DNA of 64,000 bases from NCBI RefSeq assembly GCF_014649375.1, contig NZ_BMSX01000010.1:124001-188000 (forward strand), in the 5' to 3' direction. How positions within the stretch are numbered: position 1 is the stretch's first letter; every line of letters begins with the position of its first letter. Position numbers and translations under genes: made by a program. Shown piece by piece: positions 24,661-33,396 of the stretch. A model generated the notes under the pieces. The model was not told where the DNA came from, did not search any database, and saw only the letters and a list, made by a program, of their open reading frames with translations. The DNA is from Streptomyces aurantiogriseus. GTDB taxonomy: Bacteria; Actinomycetota; Actinomycetes; Streptomycetales; Streptomycetaceae.

Positions 24661-26776
24661 ACAGGTCCGGACGTCGGTGACCACCCACTGCCCCTACTGC
24701 GCGCTCCAGTGCGGCACCCGGCTGCACCACCGCGCCCGCGGTGACGGCCCCGACGGCGCTCGGGTGACCGTGGAGCCCGACGACTTCCCGGTGAACCAGG
24801 GCGGTCTGTGCCAGAAGGGCTGGACGGCGCCGGCCGTCCTGCGTGCCCCGGACCGGCTGTGTACCCCCCTGGTGCGTGACGGTGCCGGACGGCTCGCTCC
24901 GGCGACCTGGTCCGACGCCCTGGACGCCGTCGGCTCCCGGCTGCGGGAGATCCGCGCCGCCCACGGCCCGGACGCCGTCGCCGTGTTCGGCGGCGGTGGT
25001 CTCACCAACGAGAAGGCGTACCTGCTCGGCAAGTTCGCGCGGCTCGCCCTGGGCACGAGCCAGATCGACTACAACGGCCGGTTCTGCATGTCCTCGGCCG
25101 CCGCGGCGGGCACGACGGCCTTCGGGATGGACCGGGGACTGCCCTTCCCCGTCACCGACCTGGCGGACGCGGAGGCGATCCTGCTGGCGGGGGCCAATCC
25201 GGCCGAGACCATGCCGCCGCTGATGCGGCATCTGGGCAGGGCCGGGGCGCTGATCGTCATCGATCCGCGGCACACCCCCACCGCACAGCGGGCCACGCTG
25301 CACCTGCGTCCCGCGCCCGGTACCGACCTGGCCCTGGCTCTGGGCATGCTGCACATCGCCGTCACCGAGGGGTGGTACGACCGGGACGCCGTCCAGCACC
25401 GCACGGTCGGCTTCGAGGCGGCCTGGCGGCGGGCCGCCGCCTGGTGGCCGGAGCGCGTGGAGCGGGTCACCGGGGTCCCGGTGGCTCTGCAGCGCGAGGC
25501 CGTACGGACGCTGTGCACCGCCCGACGCGCGTACGTACTGACCGGCCGGGGCGCGGAGCAGCACAGCAAGGGCACCGACACCGTCGCGGCCTTCATCAAC
25601 CTGGCCCTCGCCCTGGGGCTGCCGGGCAGGCCGGGTTCCGGGTACGGCTGTCTCACCGGCCAGGGCAACGGGCAGGGCGGCCGTGAGCACGGCCAGAAGG
25701 CCGACCAGCTCCCCGGTTACCGCCGGATCACCGACCCGCGGGCCAGGTCGCACATCGCGAAGGTGTGGGGCGTGCCGCCGGAGCACCTGCCCGGTCCCGG
25801 ACGCAGCGCCGTCGAGTTGCTGAACGCCCTCGGCACTGCGGACGGTCCACGGGCCCTGCTGGTGTTCGGAGCCAATCCGGTCGTCTCCGCGCCGGACGCC
25901 GCCCGAGTCGCCCAGAGCCTGTCCCGGCTGGACCTGCTCGTGGTGGCCGACTTCGTCCCCTCGGAGACCGCCCGTCTGGCGGACGTGGTCCTGCCGGTCA
26001 CCCAGTGGGCCGAAGAGGAGGGCACCCTCACCAATCTGGAGGGCAGGGTGCTGCGCCGACGCCGGCTGCTGAGCCCTCCGCCGGGGGTACGCAGCGATCT
26101 GAGCGTCCTGCGCGAGCTGGCCGTACGACTCGGCGAGCCGCCCGACCGCTACCCGGACGAACCGCGCCTGGTCTTCGAGGAGTTGCGGCGCGCCTCCGAG
26201 GGCGGGACAGCGGACTACTCCGGTATCAGCTACCCCCGGCTGGATGCCGGTGAAGCGCTGTACTGGCCCTGCCCCGAGCGCCCCGGGGGTCCCGCGCACC
26301 CCGGCACTCCGCGCATGTTCCTGGACGGCTTCGCCCACCCGGACGGGCGGGCGCGTTTCCAGGAAGTGGACCACCGCGAGCCCGCCGAGACGCCGGACGA
26401 CCGCTACCCGCTCTGGGCGACGACCGGACGCGTGCTCGCCCAGTACCAGTCGGGCAGCCAGACCCGCCGGGTTCCCGACCTGCTCCGGGCGGCTCCCGAG
26501 ACGATCGTGGAGATCCACCCGGACACCGCGGCCCGCGCCGGTGTCGCCGACGGCGACCTGGCCTGGGTGCAGTCGGCGCGCGGACGCGTGACGGCCCGGG
26601 TCAGGCTCGTACCGAGCCTGAGGACCGACACCGTGTTCCTGCCGTTCCACTATCCGGACGACGGCCGGGCGAACCTCCTCACCCACGCCGCGCTGGATCC
26701 GCGCAGCAAGATGCCCGAGTTCAAGGTCAGCGCGGTCCGGGTCGGGCCGGCGGGTCCCCGCGCGGCGTCCGGGTGA
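24653..26776 (+). CDS. nasA: Assimilatory nitrate reductase, molybdopterin-guanine-dinucleotide catalytic subunit
   Basis: 707 aa. An N-terminal [4Fe-4S] motif with Cys 13, 16, 20 and 53 (CPYCALQC, CQKGW) is followed by Mo-bis-MGD domains (GGLTNEKAYLLGKFARLA, TGQGNGQGGREHGQKADQLP) and a C-terminal dinucleotide-binding domain (LPFHYPDDGRANLLTHAALD). No twin-arginine signal is present, as expected for the cytoplasmic assimilatory enzyme. ATG 24653 has GGGAGG six bases upstream and overlaps the transporter remnant. It reduces nitrate to nitrite, with electrons probably supplied by the next one or two flavoproteins. Confidence 0.9.
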   Translation: MSEQVRTSVTTHCPYCALQCGTRLHHRARGDGPDGARVTVEPDDFPVNQGGLCQKGWTAPAVLRAPDRLCTPLVRDGAGRLAPATWSDALDAVGSRLREIRAAHGPDAVAVFGGGGLTNEKAYLLGKFARLALGTSQIDYNGRFCMSSAAAAGTTAFGMDRGLPFPVTDLADAEAILLAGANPAETMPPLMRHLGRAGALIVIDPRHTPTAQRATLHLRPAPGTDLALALGMLHIAVTEGWYDRDAVQHRTVGFEAAWRRAAAWWPERVERVTGVPVALQREAVRTLCTARRAYVLTGRGAEQHSKGTDTVAAFINLALALGLPGRPGSGYGCLTGQGNGQGGREHGQKADQLPGYRRITDPRARSHIAKVWGVPPEHLPGPGRSAVELLNALGTADGPRALLVFGANPVVSAPDAARVAQSLSRLDLLVVADFVPSETARLADVVLPVTQWAEEEGTLTNLEGRVLRRRRLLSPPPGVRSDLSVLRELAVRLGEPPDRYPDEPRLVFEELRRASEGGTADYSGISYPRLDAGEALYWPCPERPGGPAHPGTPRMFLDGFAHPDGRARFQEVDHREPAETPDDRYPLWATTGRVLAQYQSGSQTRRVPDLLRAAPETIVEIHPDTAARAGVADGDLAWVQSARGRVTARVRLVPSLRTDTVFLPFHYPDDGRANLLTHAALDPRSKMPEFKVSAVRVGPAGPRAASG

Positions 26777-26808
26777 GCGTCCATGAGCGGGAACACGGAG
26801 CGGATGAC

Positions 26809-28293
26809 ATGAACGGGTACACACAGCGGATCCAGCCGGGAAGGCCGGCGGGGGACGTCGTGATCGTCGGCGGCGGCCCGGTGGGCCACCGTCTCGCGGA
26901 GCGGCTGCACCACCACGGCCACCAGGGCACCGTCACGCTGCTGGACGCGGAGCCGGGCCACGCGTACCACCGCGTCCTCCTCACCTCGGTGCTGGACGGC
27001 GGTCTCGATCCCGCGGACCTGGAACTGCCGCCCGTGCCGGGGGCGCGCGGCCGCCGGGACGTGCGGGTGACCGGCGTCGACCGGAGACGGCAACGGGTGG
27101 GGACGGCCAACGGCGAGTCCCATCGGTACGACACCCTGGTGCTGGCCACCGGGGCGGAGCCGCGCATCCCCGCCGTCCCCGGCATGCACACCGCCTCCGG
27201 AAGGCTGATCGACGGGATCACCGGTCTGCGGTCGCTCGCGGACTGCGCCCGCGTCCGCGGGGAGCGGGTCGTCGTCCTGGGTGCGGGGCCGCTGGGCGTG
27301 GAGACCGCGGTGGCCCTGCGGCGCTCCGGCCGGGACGTCTCCCTGGTGCACCCCGGGCCCCATCCCCTGAACCGCTGGCTGGACGCCACCGCCGGCGACC
27401 TCCTGGCCCGCCACCTGGTCTCGCTGGGCATCCGGGTGGAGACCGGCCGCTCGGCCGCACGGGTCGAGGCCGGAGAGCTCGTCCTCGACGACGGCGGCCT
27501 CCTGACCTGGGACACACTCGTGTGCTGCACCGGCACCGAGCCCCGCACGGAACTCGCCCGCGCGGCGGGGCTGAGGGTGCGGACCGGTGTCCTCGTGGAC
27601 GGTGAGATGCGCACGAGTGATCCGCACGTCCGGGCGGTCGGGGACTGCGCCGAACACCCCGGGTGGTTCCCGGGGCTGCTGGCCTCGGGATGGGATCAGG
27701 CGGACCTCCTGGCCCGGACGCTGACCGGGCACCGGTCCGGTGGCCGACGTCCGCGGACCGTGCTCCGTCTGCGCGTCCCCGGGCTGCACCTCGGGGTGCT
27801 CGGCCGCCCCGGCCTCCACCGGGAGGCCGGGGCGGCCGAGGGCGACGTGGTGACCTTCTCCGATCCGTCCCGGGGCCGGTACGCGACCCTGGCCGTGGAT
27901 CCGGCGGGGCGGTTGTCCTCCGCCGTGCTGGTCGGCCTCCCGCAGGCGCTGGCCACGCTCACCCAGCTCCACGACGCGCGCCGCCCGCTGCCGGACGACC
28001 GCCTGGCACTGCTGCTCGGCGAGACGGCCGTCGGCCGGCGGACGTCCGTCTTGCCCCCGCAGGATGCGGACACGGTGCTGTGCCGGTGCAACAACGTGAC
28101 GGCACTGACGCTGACCGGTGCCTGGCAGAACGGCTCCCGCAGTCTGCGGGCCCTCGCCGACACCACCCGGGTCACCACGGGCTGCGGCACCTGCGCGGAC
28201 CAGATCCGCGAGCTGTGCGCCCAGCTGGCCACCGCCGAGAAGCCGGTGGCCCGCCACGAGCCTCCGGTCGACGCACGGGCCTCAGGTCGATGA
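26809..28293 (+). CDS. NAD(P)H-dependent flavoprotein with C-terminal BFD-type [2Fe-2S] domain
   Basis: 494 aa. FAD site VIVGGGPVGHRLAERL, NAD(P)H site VVLGAGPLGVETAVALRRSG, second FAD motif AVGDCAEHPG. The C-terminal domain has the four cysteines of a bacterioferritin-associated-ferredoxin [2Fe-2S] fold (CRCNN, then TTGCGTCADQI). This is the build of the electron-transfer subunits of assimilatory nitrate/nitrite reductases. ATG 26809 with GGAG eight bases upstream is chosen over GTG 26773, which overlaps the nitrate reductase stop. It likely delivers electrons from NAD(P)H to the nitrate reductase. Confidence 0.85.
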   Translation: MNGYTQRIQPGRPAGDVVIVGGGPVGHRLAERLHHHGHQGTVTLLDAEPGHAYHRVLLTSVLDGGLDPADLELPPVPGARGRRDVRVTGVDRRRQRVGTANGESHRYDTLVLATGAEPRIPAVPGMHTASGRLIDGITGLRSLADCARVRGERVVVLGAGPLGVETAVALRRSGRDVSLVHPGPHPLNRWLDATAGDLLARHLVSLGIRVETGRSAARVEAGELVLDDGGLLTWDTLVCCTGTEPRTELARAAGLRVRTGVLVDGEMRTSDPHVRAVGDCAEHPGWFPGLLASGWDQADLLARTLTGHRSGGRRPRTVLRLRVPGLHLGVLGRPGLHREAGAAEGDVVTFSDPSRGRYATLAVDPAGRLSSAVLVGLPQALATLTQLHDARRPLPDDRLALLLGETAVGRRTSVLPPQDADTVLCRCNNVTALTLTGAWQNGSRSLRALADTTRVTTGCGTCADQIRELCAQLATAEKPVARHEPPVDARASGR

Positions 28294-28340
28294 AGGCCAT
28301 GAAGGAGATGAAGGAGATGAAGGAGCCAGCGAGGCCATGA
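28290..28340 (+). CDS. 16-codon bridging mini-ORF made of tandem Shine-Dalgarno repeats
   Basis: Open frame encoding MKAMKEMKEMKEPARP. Its ATG overlaps the upstream gene's TGA (ATGA at 28290-28293), and its TGA overlaps the next gene's ATG (ATGA at 28337-28340). The repeat unit ATGAAGGAG occurs three times perfectly (28299-28325) and once imperfectly (28290-28298), so each unit carries a start codon plus a GGAG site. It looks like a reinitiation relay between two flavoprotein genes. Expression of the peptide itself is unproven. Confidence 0.5.
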   Translation: MKAMKEMKEMKEPARP

Positions 28341-29581
28341 CGACGCCACAGCGACTTGTGATCATCGGCTACGGCATGACCGCGCACCGGTTGATCGAGG
28401 ACCTGCGCTCCCGGGACCGGGAGGGCTGCTGGAGGATCACCGTCGTCGGTGAGGAACCGCGGCTCGCGTACAACCGTGTCGCGCTGACGGACCGGCTGGC
28501 CGGCGCCACGGAGCGCGACCTGGCACTGGCCGGGCCCGAGCTGCTCGGCGACCCGCTGGTGGAGTCCCGCACGGCCACCCGTGCGACCGGCATCGACCGG
28601 GCCTCCCGCACGGTCCTCACCACCGACGGTGCCCCCCTCCCCTACGACGCCCTGGTGCTGGCCACCGGCGCGGTGGCGTTCCGCCCGCCCGTCCCCGGCG
28701 CCGACCTGCCGGGCTGTCTGCCGTACCGCACCCTGGCGGACGTGGACGCGATCCGCTCGGCCGCCGTGCCGGGCGAACCGGTCGTGGTCGTCGGCGGCGG
28801 CCTGCTCGGGCTGGAGACGGCCGAGGCGCTCCGCCGTCACCTGGGCATGCGCCCCTACGTCGTGGAGGCGGCCCCCCGTCTGATGCCCGCACAGCTCGAC
28901 GCCCCCGCGGCACGGCTTCTGGCCGTCCGGCTGCGCCACGCCGGGCTGCGACTGCACTGCGGGGTCCCCCTGCGGTGCGTCGAAGCGGACGCGGACGGCC
29001 GGGTGTGCGGTGTGCGGCTGGAGGACGGGACCCGGATCGCCACCCGCCTGGTCGTGTTCTCCGCCGGGATCCGCCCCCGCGACGACCTGGCGGAACCCGC
29101 CGGCCTGGCCCGTGGCGAACGGGGCGGCTTCCTGGTGGACGGCCACTGCCGTACCCCGGCCCCGGACATCTGGGCCGTCGGGGACTGCGCCGCGCTCCGG
29201 GGACGCTGTCACGGCACGGTGGCCCCCGGCTACCGCATGGCCGAAGCGGTCGCCGGGCAGCTCCTGGGCGCGCCGGCGGAAGGCCCTGGGCTCGCAGCGG
29301 ACGAGACCGACACGGTGCTCAAGGTGCCCGGCACGGAGGTGGCGAGCGTCGGCGACGCCCATGCCCGAACGCCGGGAGCGGTCGAACTCAGCTACACGCA
29401 GGGGGCCCAGGGCAGCCCCGAGACGCGCTACGCGAAGCTGGTGCTGGACTCGGACGCGCGCGTGCTGCTCGGCGCCGTCCTCGTGGGACACGGCCGCGCC
29501 CATCCGCTGCTGCGCTCGGTCCTCGGCCGGGAACTCCCCTCGTCCCCGGAGCACCTGCTGCTCGGCGAGCCTCGGCGGTAG
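28337..29581 (+). CDS. NirB-N-terminal-like FAD/NAD(P)H reductase
   Basis: 414 aa. FAD motif VIIGYGMTAHRLIEDL, NAD(P) motif VVVGGGLLGLETAEALRRHLG, second FAD motif AVGDCAAL. After it, LKVPGTEVASVGDAHAR and the YAKLVLDSDARVLLGAVLVG stretch match the part of NirB that follows its FAD domains. The siroheme/[4Fe-4S] catalytic half of NirB is absent, so this is a reductase module, not a nitrite reductase. It is the last gene of the nas operon. Together with the upstream flavoprotein it offers two electron routes to the nitrate reductase. Confidence 0.83.
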   Translation: MTTPQRLVIIGYGMTAHRLIEDLRSRDREGCWRITVVGEEPRLAYNRVALTDRLAGATERDLALAGPELLGDPLVESRTATRATGIDRASRTVLTTDGAPLPYDALVLATGAVAFRPPVPGADLPGCLPYRTLADVDAIRSAAVPGEPVVVVGGGLLGLETAEALRRHLGMRPYVVEAAPRLMPAQLDAPAARLLAVRLRHAGLRLHCGVPLRCVEADADGRVCGVRLEDGTRIATRLVVFSAGIRPRDDLAEPAGLARGERGGFLVDGHCRTPAPDIWAVGDCAALRGRCHGTVAPGYRMAEAVAGQLLGAPAEGPGLAADETDTVLKVPGTEVASVGDAHARTPGAVELSYTQGAQGSPETRYAKLVLDSDARVLLGAVLVGHGRAHPLLRSVLGRELPSSPEHLLLGEPRR

Positions 29582-29835
29582 CCCCGGCAACGGCACGGAT
29601 CAGCCGCAGGGTGGCCGCACGGGCCGACCGTCCGGCTTTGCCGATACGTTGGACACAGGGCGATCGACGGCGGTGCACCGGACCCTGAACGGGCTCACCA
29701 CCGGGACACACCGGCATGATTGTCCTCCGGCGGCTCGCGAACGGGCCGCGACGCGTTGCCCTGCGAGCCGAGAGAAGGACATGAGCACGACATTGACACC
29801 GGTCGGACGGTCCGCGGAAAGCGCGGTGTGAGGCC

Positions 29836-30504
29836 ATGCACATCGTCATCATGGGCTGCGGCAGAGTGGGCTCCGCTCTCGCCCAGACCCTGGAGCAGCA
29901 GGGGCACACGGTCGCCGTGATCGACCAGGACCCCACCGCCTTCCGTCGTCTCGGCTCCTCGTTCGGCGGCCGCCGGGTCACGGGGGTCGGCTTCGACCAG
30001 GACACCCTGCGCGAGGCGGGCATCGAGGAGGCCGGCGCCTTCGCCGCCGTCTCCAGCGGCGACAACTCCAACATCATCGCCGCCCGTGTCGCCCGCGAGA
30101 TGTTCGGCATCGAGAACGTCGCCGCCCGGATCTACGACCCCCGCCGCGCCGAGGTCTACCAGCGCCTGGGCATCCCGACGGTGGCCACGGTCCGCTGGAC
30201 CGCCGACCAGATGCTGCGCCGGCTGCTCCCCTCGGGCGCCGAGCCCCTGTGGCGCGACCCCACCGGCGGTGTCCAGCTCGCCGAGGTGCACGCCGCCGCC
30301 TCCTGGGTCGGCCACAAGATCAGCAAGCTGCAGGAGGAGACGGGCGTCCGCGTGGCGTTCCTGACCCGCCTCGGCGAGGCGATCCTGCCCACCTCGCAGA
30401 CGGTGTTGCAGGAGGGCGACCTGGTGCATGTGATGATGCGCACCGACGAGGTCGAGAAGGTCGAAGCCGCGTTCGCCGAGGGCCCGAAGGAGGGCGGTCA
30501 CTGA
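29836..30504 (+). CDS. TrkA-family potassium uptake regulator (CeoB-like)
   Basis: 222 aa. N-terminal RCK/TrkA-N domain with GCGRVGSALAQTLEQQGH (NAD(H)-binding) and a TrkA-C domain near 140-215. Such subunits gate K+ channels or transporters on the inner membrane face in response to nucleotide. The stop overlaps the next gene's ATG by one base (TGATG), so the two are co-translated. The pair corresponds to mycobacterial ceoB-ceoC. Confidence 0.9.
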   Translation: MHIVIMGCGRVGSALAQTLEQQGHTVAVIDQDPTAFRRLGSSFGGRRVTGVGFDQDTLREAGIEEAGAFAAVSSGDNSNIIAARVAREMFGIENVAARIYDPRRAEVYQRLGIPTVATVRWTADQMLRRLLPSGAEPLWRDPTGGVQLAEVHAAASWVGHKISKLQEETGVRVAFLTRLGEAILPTSQTVLQEGDLVHVMMRTDEVEKVEAAFAEGPKEGGH

Positions 30505-31181
30505 TGAGGGTCGCCATTGCCGGAGCCGGCGCCGTCGGCCGCTCGATCGCGGGCGAGCTGCTGGAGAACGGCCACGAGGTCCTGCTGATCGACAAGGCGC
30601 CGACCGCCATCTCGGTCGAGCGCGTCCCGCAGGCGGAGTGGCTGCTGGCCGACGCCTGCGAGATCACCTCCCTGGACGAGGCAGCCCTCCAGCGCTGCAA
30701 CGTCGTCATCGCCGCGACGGGCGACGACAAGGTCAACCTGGTCGTGTCGCTCCTGGCGAAGACGGAGTACGGCGTCCCGCGCGTCGTCGCCCGCGTGAAC
30801 AACCCCAAGAACGAGTGGCTGTTCAACGAGTCCTGGGGCGTGGACGTGGCCGTGTCGACGCCCCGCCTGATGTCCGCCCTGGTCGAGGAGGCGGTGAGCG
30901 TGGGCGACCTGGTCCGCCTGCTCCGCTTCAGCCACGGCGACGCCAACCTCGTGGAGCTCACCCTCCCCGAGGAGTCGGCGCTGGCAGGCACCCAGGTGGG
31001 CGACGTCGAGTGGCCCGAGGACACCTCCCTGGTCACCATCATCCGCGGCACCCGGGTACTGACCCCGTCCCGCGAGGACTCCCTGGAACCGGGTGACGAA
31101 CTCCTCTTCGTGGCGGCCCCGGCACGCGAGGAGCAGCTGGAGGACCTCCTGTCGGTACGCCGGGAGAACACGGGCGGCTGA
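30504..31181 (+). CDS. TrkA-family potassium uptake regulator (CeoC-like)
   Basis: 225 aa. A second RCK protein: GAGAVGRSIAGELLENGHEV at the N-terminus, then TrkA-C at about 135-220. It probably forms a hetero-assembly with the preceding TrkA protein. It ends 22 bp before a strong hairpin terminator. Confidence 0.9.
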   Translation: MRVAIAGAGAVGRSIAGELLENGHEVLLIDKAPTAISVERVPQAEWLLADACEITSLDEAALQRCNVVIAATGDDKVNLVVSLLAKTEYGVPRVVARVNNPKNEWLFNESWGVDVAVSTPRLMSALVEEAVSVGDLVRLLRFSHGDANLVELTLPEESALAGTQVGDVEWPEDTSLVTIIRGTRVLTPSREDSLEPGDELLFVAAPAREEQLEDLLSVRRENTGG

Positions 31182-31203
31182 CCCGCTCCGACCTACGACA
31201 GCG

Positions 31204-31233
31204 AAGGGCGCCCCTCCGATGAGGGGCGCCCTT
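31204..31233 (+). terminator. Hairpin terminator after the trkA pair
   Basis: AAGGGCGCCCCT (31204-31215) pairs perfectly with AGGGGCGCCCTT (31222-31233) around a six-base loop, and a T follows. It lies 22 bp after the second trkA gene and could serve both strands. Confidence 0.85.
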
Positions 31234-31348
31234 TCCCTACCAGTCTGTGGGGCACATGTCGGCGCCGGCCGGTGAACCCAGCCTGTCCGGGGGTGCCCCC
31301 TCTGGGGGAGTTCGAGGACGCGGCCCGTTCAGGGCCGACAGCGGGGGT

Positions 31349-31367
31349 CTGGGGGCGCAGCCCCCAG
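31349..31367. repeat. Streptomyces-type GGGGGC-GCAG-CCCCC hairpin element
   Basis: CTGGGGGC (31349-31356), loop GCA, GCCCCCAG (31360-31367). This is the small G-rich hairpin scattered through many Streptomyces intergenic regions. It lies between the convergent trkA and DUF3159 genes and may assist termination of either. Confidence 0.55.
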
Positions 31368-31428
31368 GGGCGGGAAGAGCAGGCGCGGCGGGGGCGAAAC
31401 CCTCCGACGCCCGCTCGCCCGCCGGGAA

Positions 31429-32181
31429 CTACGCTTCCCGACGGTGCCGCCCACCAGCCTCCGCGCCCTCCTTGGCAGCAGCTTCCTTCTCCGCCGCGGC
31501 CCTCTCCTCCGCCTCCATCTCGGCGAAGACGTCGATGGGAGCCGGCGCCTTCGCCAGGAACACCCACGTCAGCCACACGGCCAACAGGAAGGGCGGAATC
31601 TTCAGAGCGACCAGCACCCACCCCAGCTGCGTCGTATCGGCCCACCAGTACAGCGGGAAGAGAATCGCGCACTTGCCGAGCAGGATCAGCCCCCACGCCC
31701 AACTGGCCTTGGCATAAGCCTTCTTGCGCCCGGGGTTCCGCGTCCGCCAGGACAGATTCTCCTTGAAGACCGGCCCGAGAATCAGCCCGAGCAGCGGCAC
31801 CCCGCACAGTGTCGTGATGATGTACGCCAAGGACAGCCCCAGCGTGTAGAGCATGCCGGGCAGATAGAAGTCCTTGGCGTTGCCCGTCATCATCGCGAAC
31901 ACGACACCGAAAGCCACACCGAAGACACCGCTGAAGGCATGCTTCACGGTGTCCTTCATGGCGAGGCGGACCACGACCAGAACCAGCGACACCGCGAGCG
32001 CGGCGATCGCCGACATGTGCAGGTCCTTGTTGATCGTGTAGATCGTGACGAAGAGCAGGCCGGGCAGCACTGTCTCGACCATGCCCCGCACTCCGCCGAA
32101 CGCCTCGAACAGCGCGGCCTCCGTCACCGTCCGGGCGTGGTCCGCAGATGTGTCTTCGGTCGGCTTGTCGAGTGACGTCAC
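31429..32181 (-). CDS. DUF3159 integral membrane protein
   Basis: 250 aa with about six hydrophobic helices and a charged, Ala/Glu-rich C-terminal tail (EMEAEERAAAEKEAAAKE). It fits the actinobacterial DUF3159 family (Rv2693c position in M. tuberculosis). GTG 32181 is preceded by GGGAG about nine bases upstream. It follows the OB-fold gene by three bases, so the two are probably one transcript. Function is unknown. Confidence 0.85.
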   Translation of the reverse strand: MTSLDKPTEDTSADHARTVTEAALFEAFGGVRGMVETVLPGLLFVTIYTINKDLHMSAIAALAVSLVLVVVRLAMKDTVKHAFSGVFGVAFGVVFAMMTGNAKDFYLPGMLYTLGLSLAYIITTLCGVPLLGLILGPVFKENLSWRTRNPGRKKAYAKASWAWGLILLGKCAILFPLYWWADTTQLGWVLVALKIPPFLLAVWLTWVFLAKAPAPIDVFAEMEAEERAAAEKEAAAKEGAEAGGRHRREA

Positions 32182-32184
32182 CGG

Positions 32185-32583
32185 CTACTCCCTACCGAGG
32201 GGTCTCAGTTCGTACTTCGGGTTGAACAGCACCCGGCGGCCCCGGCTCATCGAGATCCGGCCCGATGCGATGAGGCGGCGCCCCGGTTCTATCCCCACGA
32301 TGGAACGCCTGCCCAGCCACACCACGTCCAGCGCGGCGGAACCGTCGAACAGCTCGGCCTCCAGGGCGGGGACTCCGGCGCGCGGCCGCAGGGTGACCGT
32401 GCGCAAGGTACCAGTAACCGTCACTATCTGTCGGTCCTGGCAGTCTCCGATCCGGATGCAGCCGGCGGTGTCGGCGTCCTCCCGCAGCTCCTCGGACTCC
32501 AGGTCCTCCTGCGAGGAGGAGAGCCGGTCGAGCATGCGCCGGAACCGGCCCACCGGCTTATCGGAACGAGGGGCAGCACTCAT
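32185..32583 (-). CDS. OB-fold nucleic-acid-binding domain protein
   Basis: 132 aa. A short helical N-terminus is followed by an OB-fold of the tRNA-anti type (QIVTVTGTLRTVTLRP, then DVVWLGRRSIVGIEPGRRLIASG). ATG 32583 has no Shine-Dalgarno, but TACGCT lies seven bases upstream, compatible with a leaderless start; GTG 32604 is an alternative. The conserved pairing with DUF3159 suggests joint function. The ligand is unknown. Confidence 0.82.
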   Translation of the reverse strand: MSAAPRSDKPVGRFRRMLDRLSSSQEDLESEELREDADTAGCIRIGDCQDRQIVTVTGTLRTVTLRPRAGVPALEAELFDGSAALDVVWLGRRSIVGIEPGRRLIASGRISMSRGRRVLFNPKYELRPLGRE

Positions 32584-32679
32584 ATCAGAAGCGTACCGGG
32601 GCACACCGACAGGACCGTACCCGCGTGCCGACGCTCGATCCGGCTCACTGTCACGACCCGGCTCAGTTCTCGAACCGGC

Positions 32680-33396
32680 TCACTTCTCGAACCGGTACCC
32701 CATCCCCGGCTCGGTGAAGAAGTGCTTGGGGTGCGAGGGGTCCGCCTCCAGCTTTCTTCGCAGCTGTGCCATGTACACGCGCAGGTAGTTCGTCTCCGTC
32801 CCGTACGAGGGCCCCCACACCTCCTGCAACAGCTGCTTCTGACTGACCAGACGGCCGGTGTTGCGCACCAGCACCTCCAGCAGATGCCACTCGGTGGGCG
32901 TCAGCCGTACGTCCTTGCCGCCCCGGTTGACCTTCTTCGCGGCCAGGTCGACGGTGAAGTCGTCGGTCTCGACCAGCACGTCGTCCTCGCCGCCCCCGGC
33001 GGGTTCGGCCCGGCGGACGGCGGCCCGCAGCCGGGCGAGCAGCTCGTCCATGCCGAAAGGCTTCGTGACGTAGTCGTCGGCGCCCGCGTCGAGCGCCTCG
33101 ACCTTCTCGTCCGAGGAGTGCCGGGCGGACAGCACCAGGATCGGCACCCGGGTCCAGCCCCGCAGTCCCTTGATCACCTCGACGCCGTCCATGTCGGGCA
33201 GTCCCAGGTCGAGGACCACCACGTCCGGGTGGCGGGCAGCGGCGAGCTGGAGGGCGGTGGCCCCGTCGTGGGCCGCGTCCACCTCGTACTTGCGCGCCTT
33301 GAGGTTGATCACGAGGGCGCGCACGATCTGCGGCTCGTCGTCGATCACGAGCACCCTCGTGGGGGTCTGGGGGGTCCCCCCGGTCGGGCTCAGCAT
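32680..33396 (-). CDS. kdpE: KdpE-type response regulator
   Basis: 238 aa. Receiver domain with acidic pocket IDDE (18-21), phosphoacceptor Asp63 (VLDLGLPDMDG) and the conserved Lys in VTKPF. An OmpR-type winged helix follows, ending GMGYRFEK. ATG 33396 overlaps the 3' end of the sensor gene (ATGCTGA), so kinase and regulator are translationally coupled. The family responds to K+ limitation. No kdpFABC transporter genes are nearby. Confidence 0.9.
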   Translation of the reverse strand: MLSPTGGTPQTPTRVLVIDDEPQIVRALVINLKARKYEVDAAHDGATALQLAAARHPDVVVLDLGLPDMDGVEVIKGLRGWTRVPILVLSARHSSDEKVEALDAGADDYVTKPFGMDELLARLRAAVRRAEPAGGGEDDVLVETDDFTVDLAAKKVNRGGKDVRLTPTEWHLLEVLVRNTGRLVSQKQLLQEVWGPSYGTETNYLRVYMAQLRRKLEADPSHPKHFFTEPGMGYRFEK

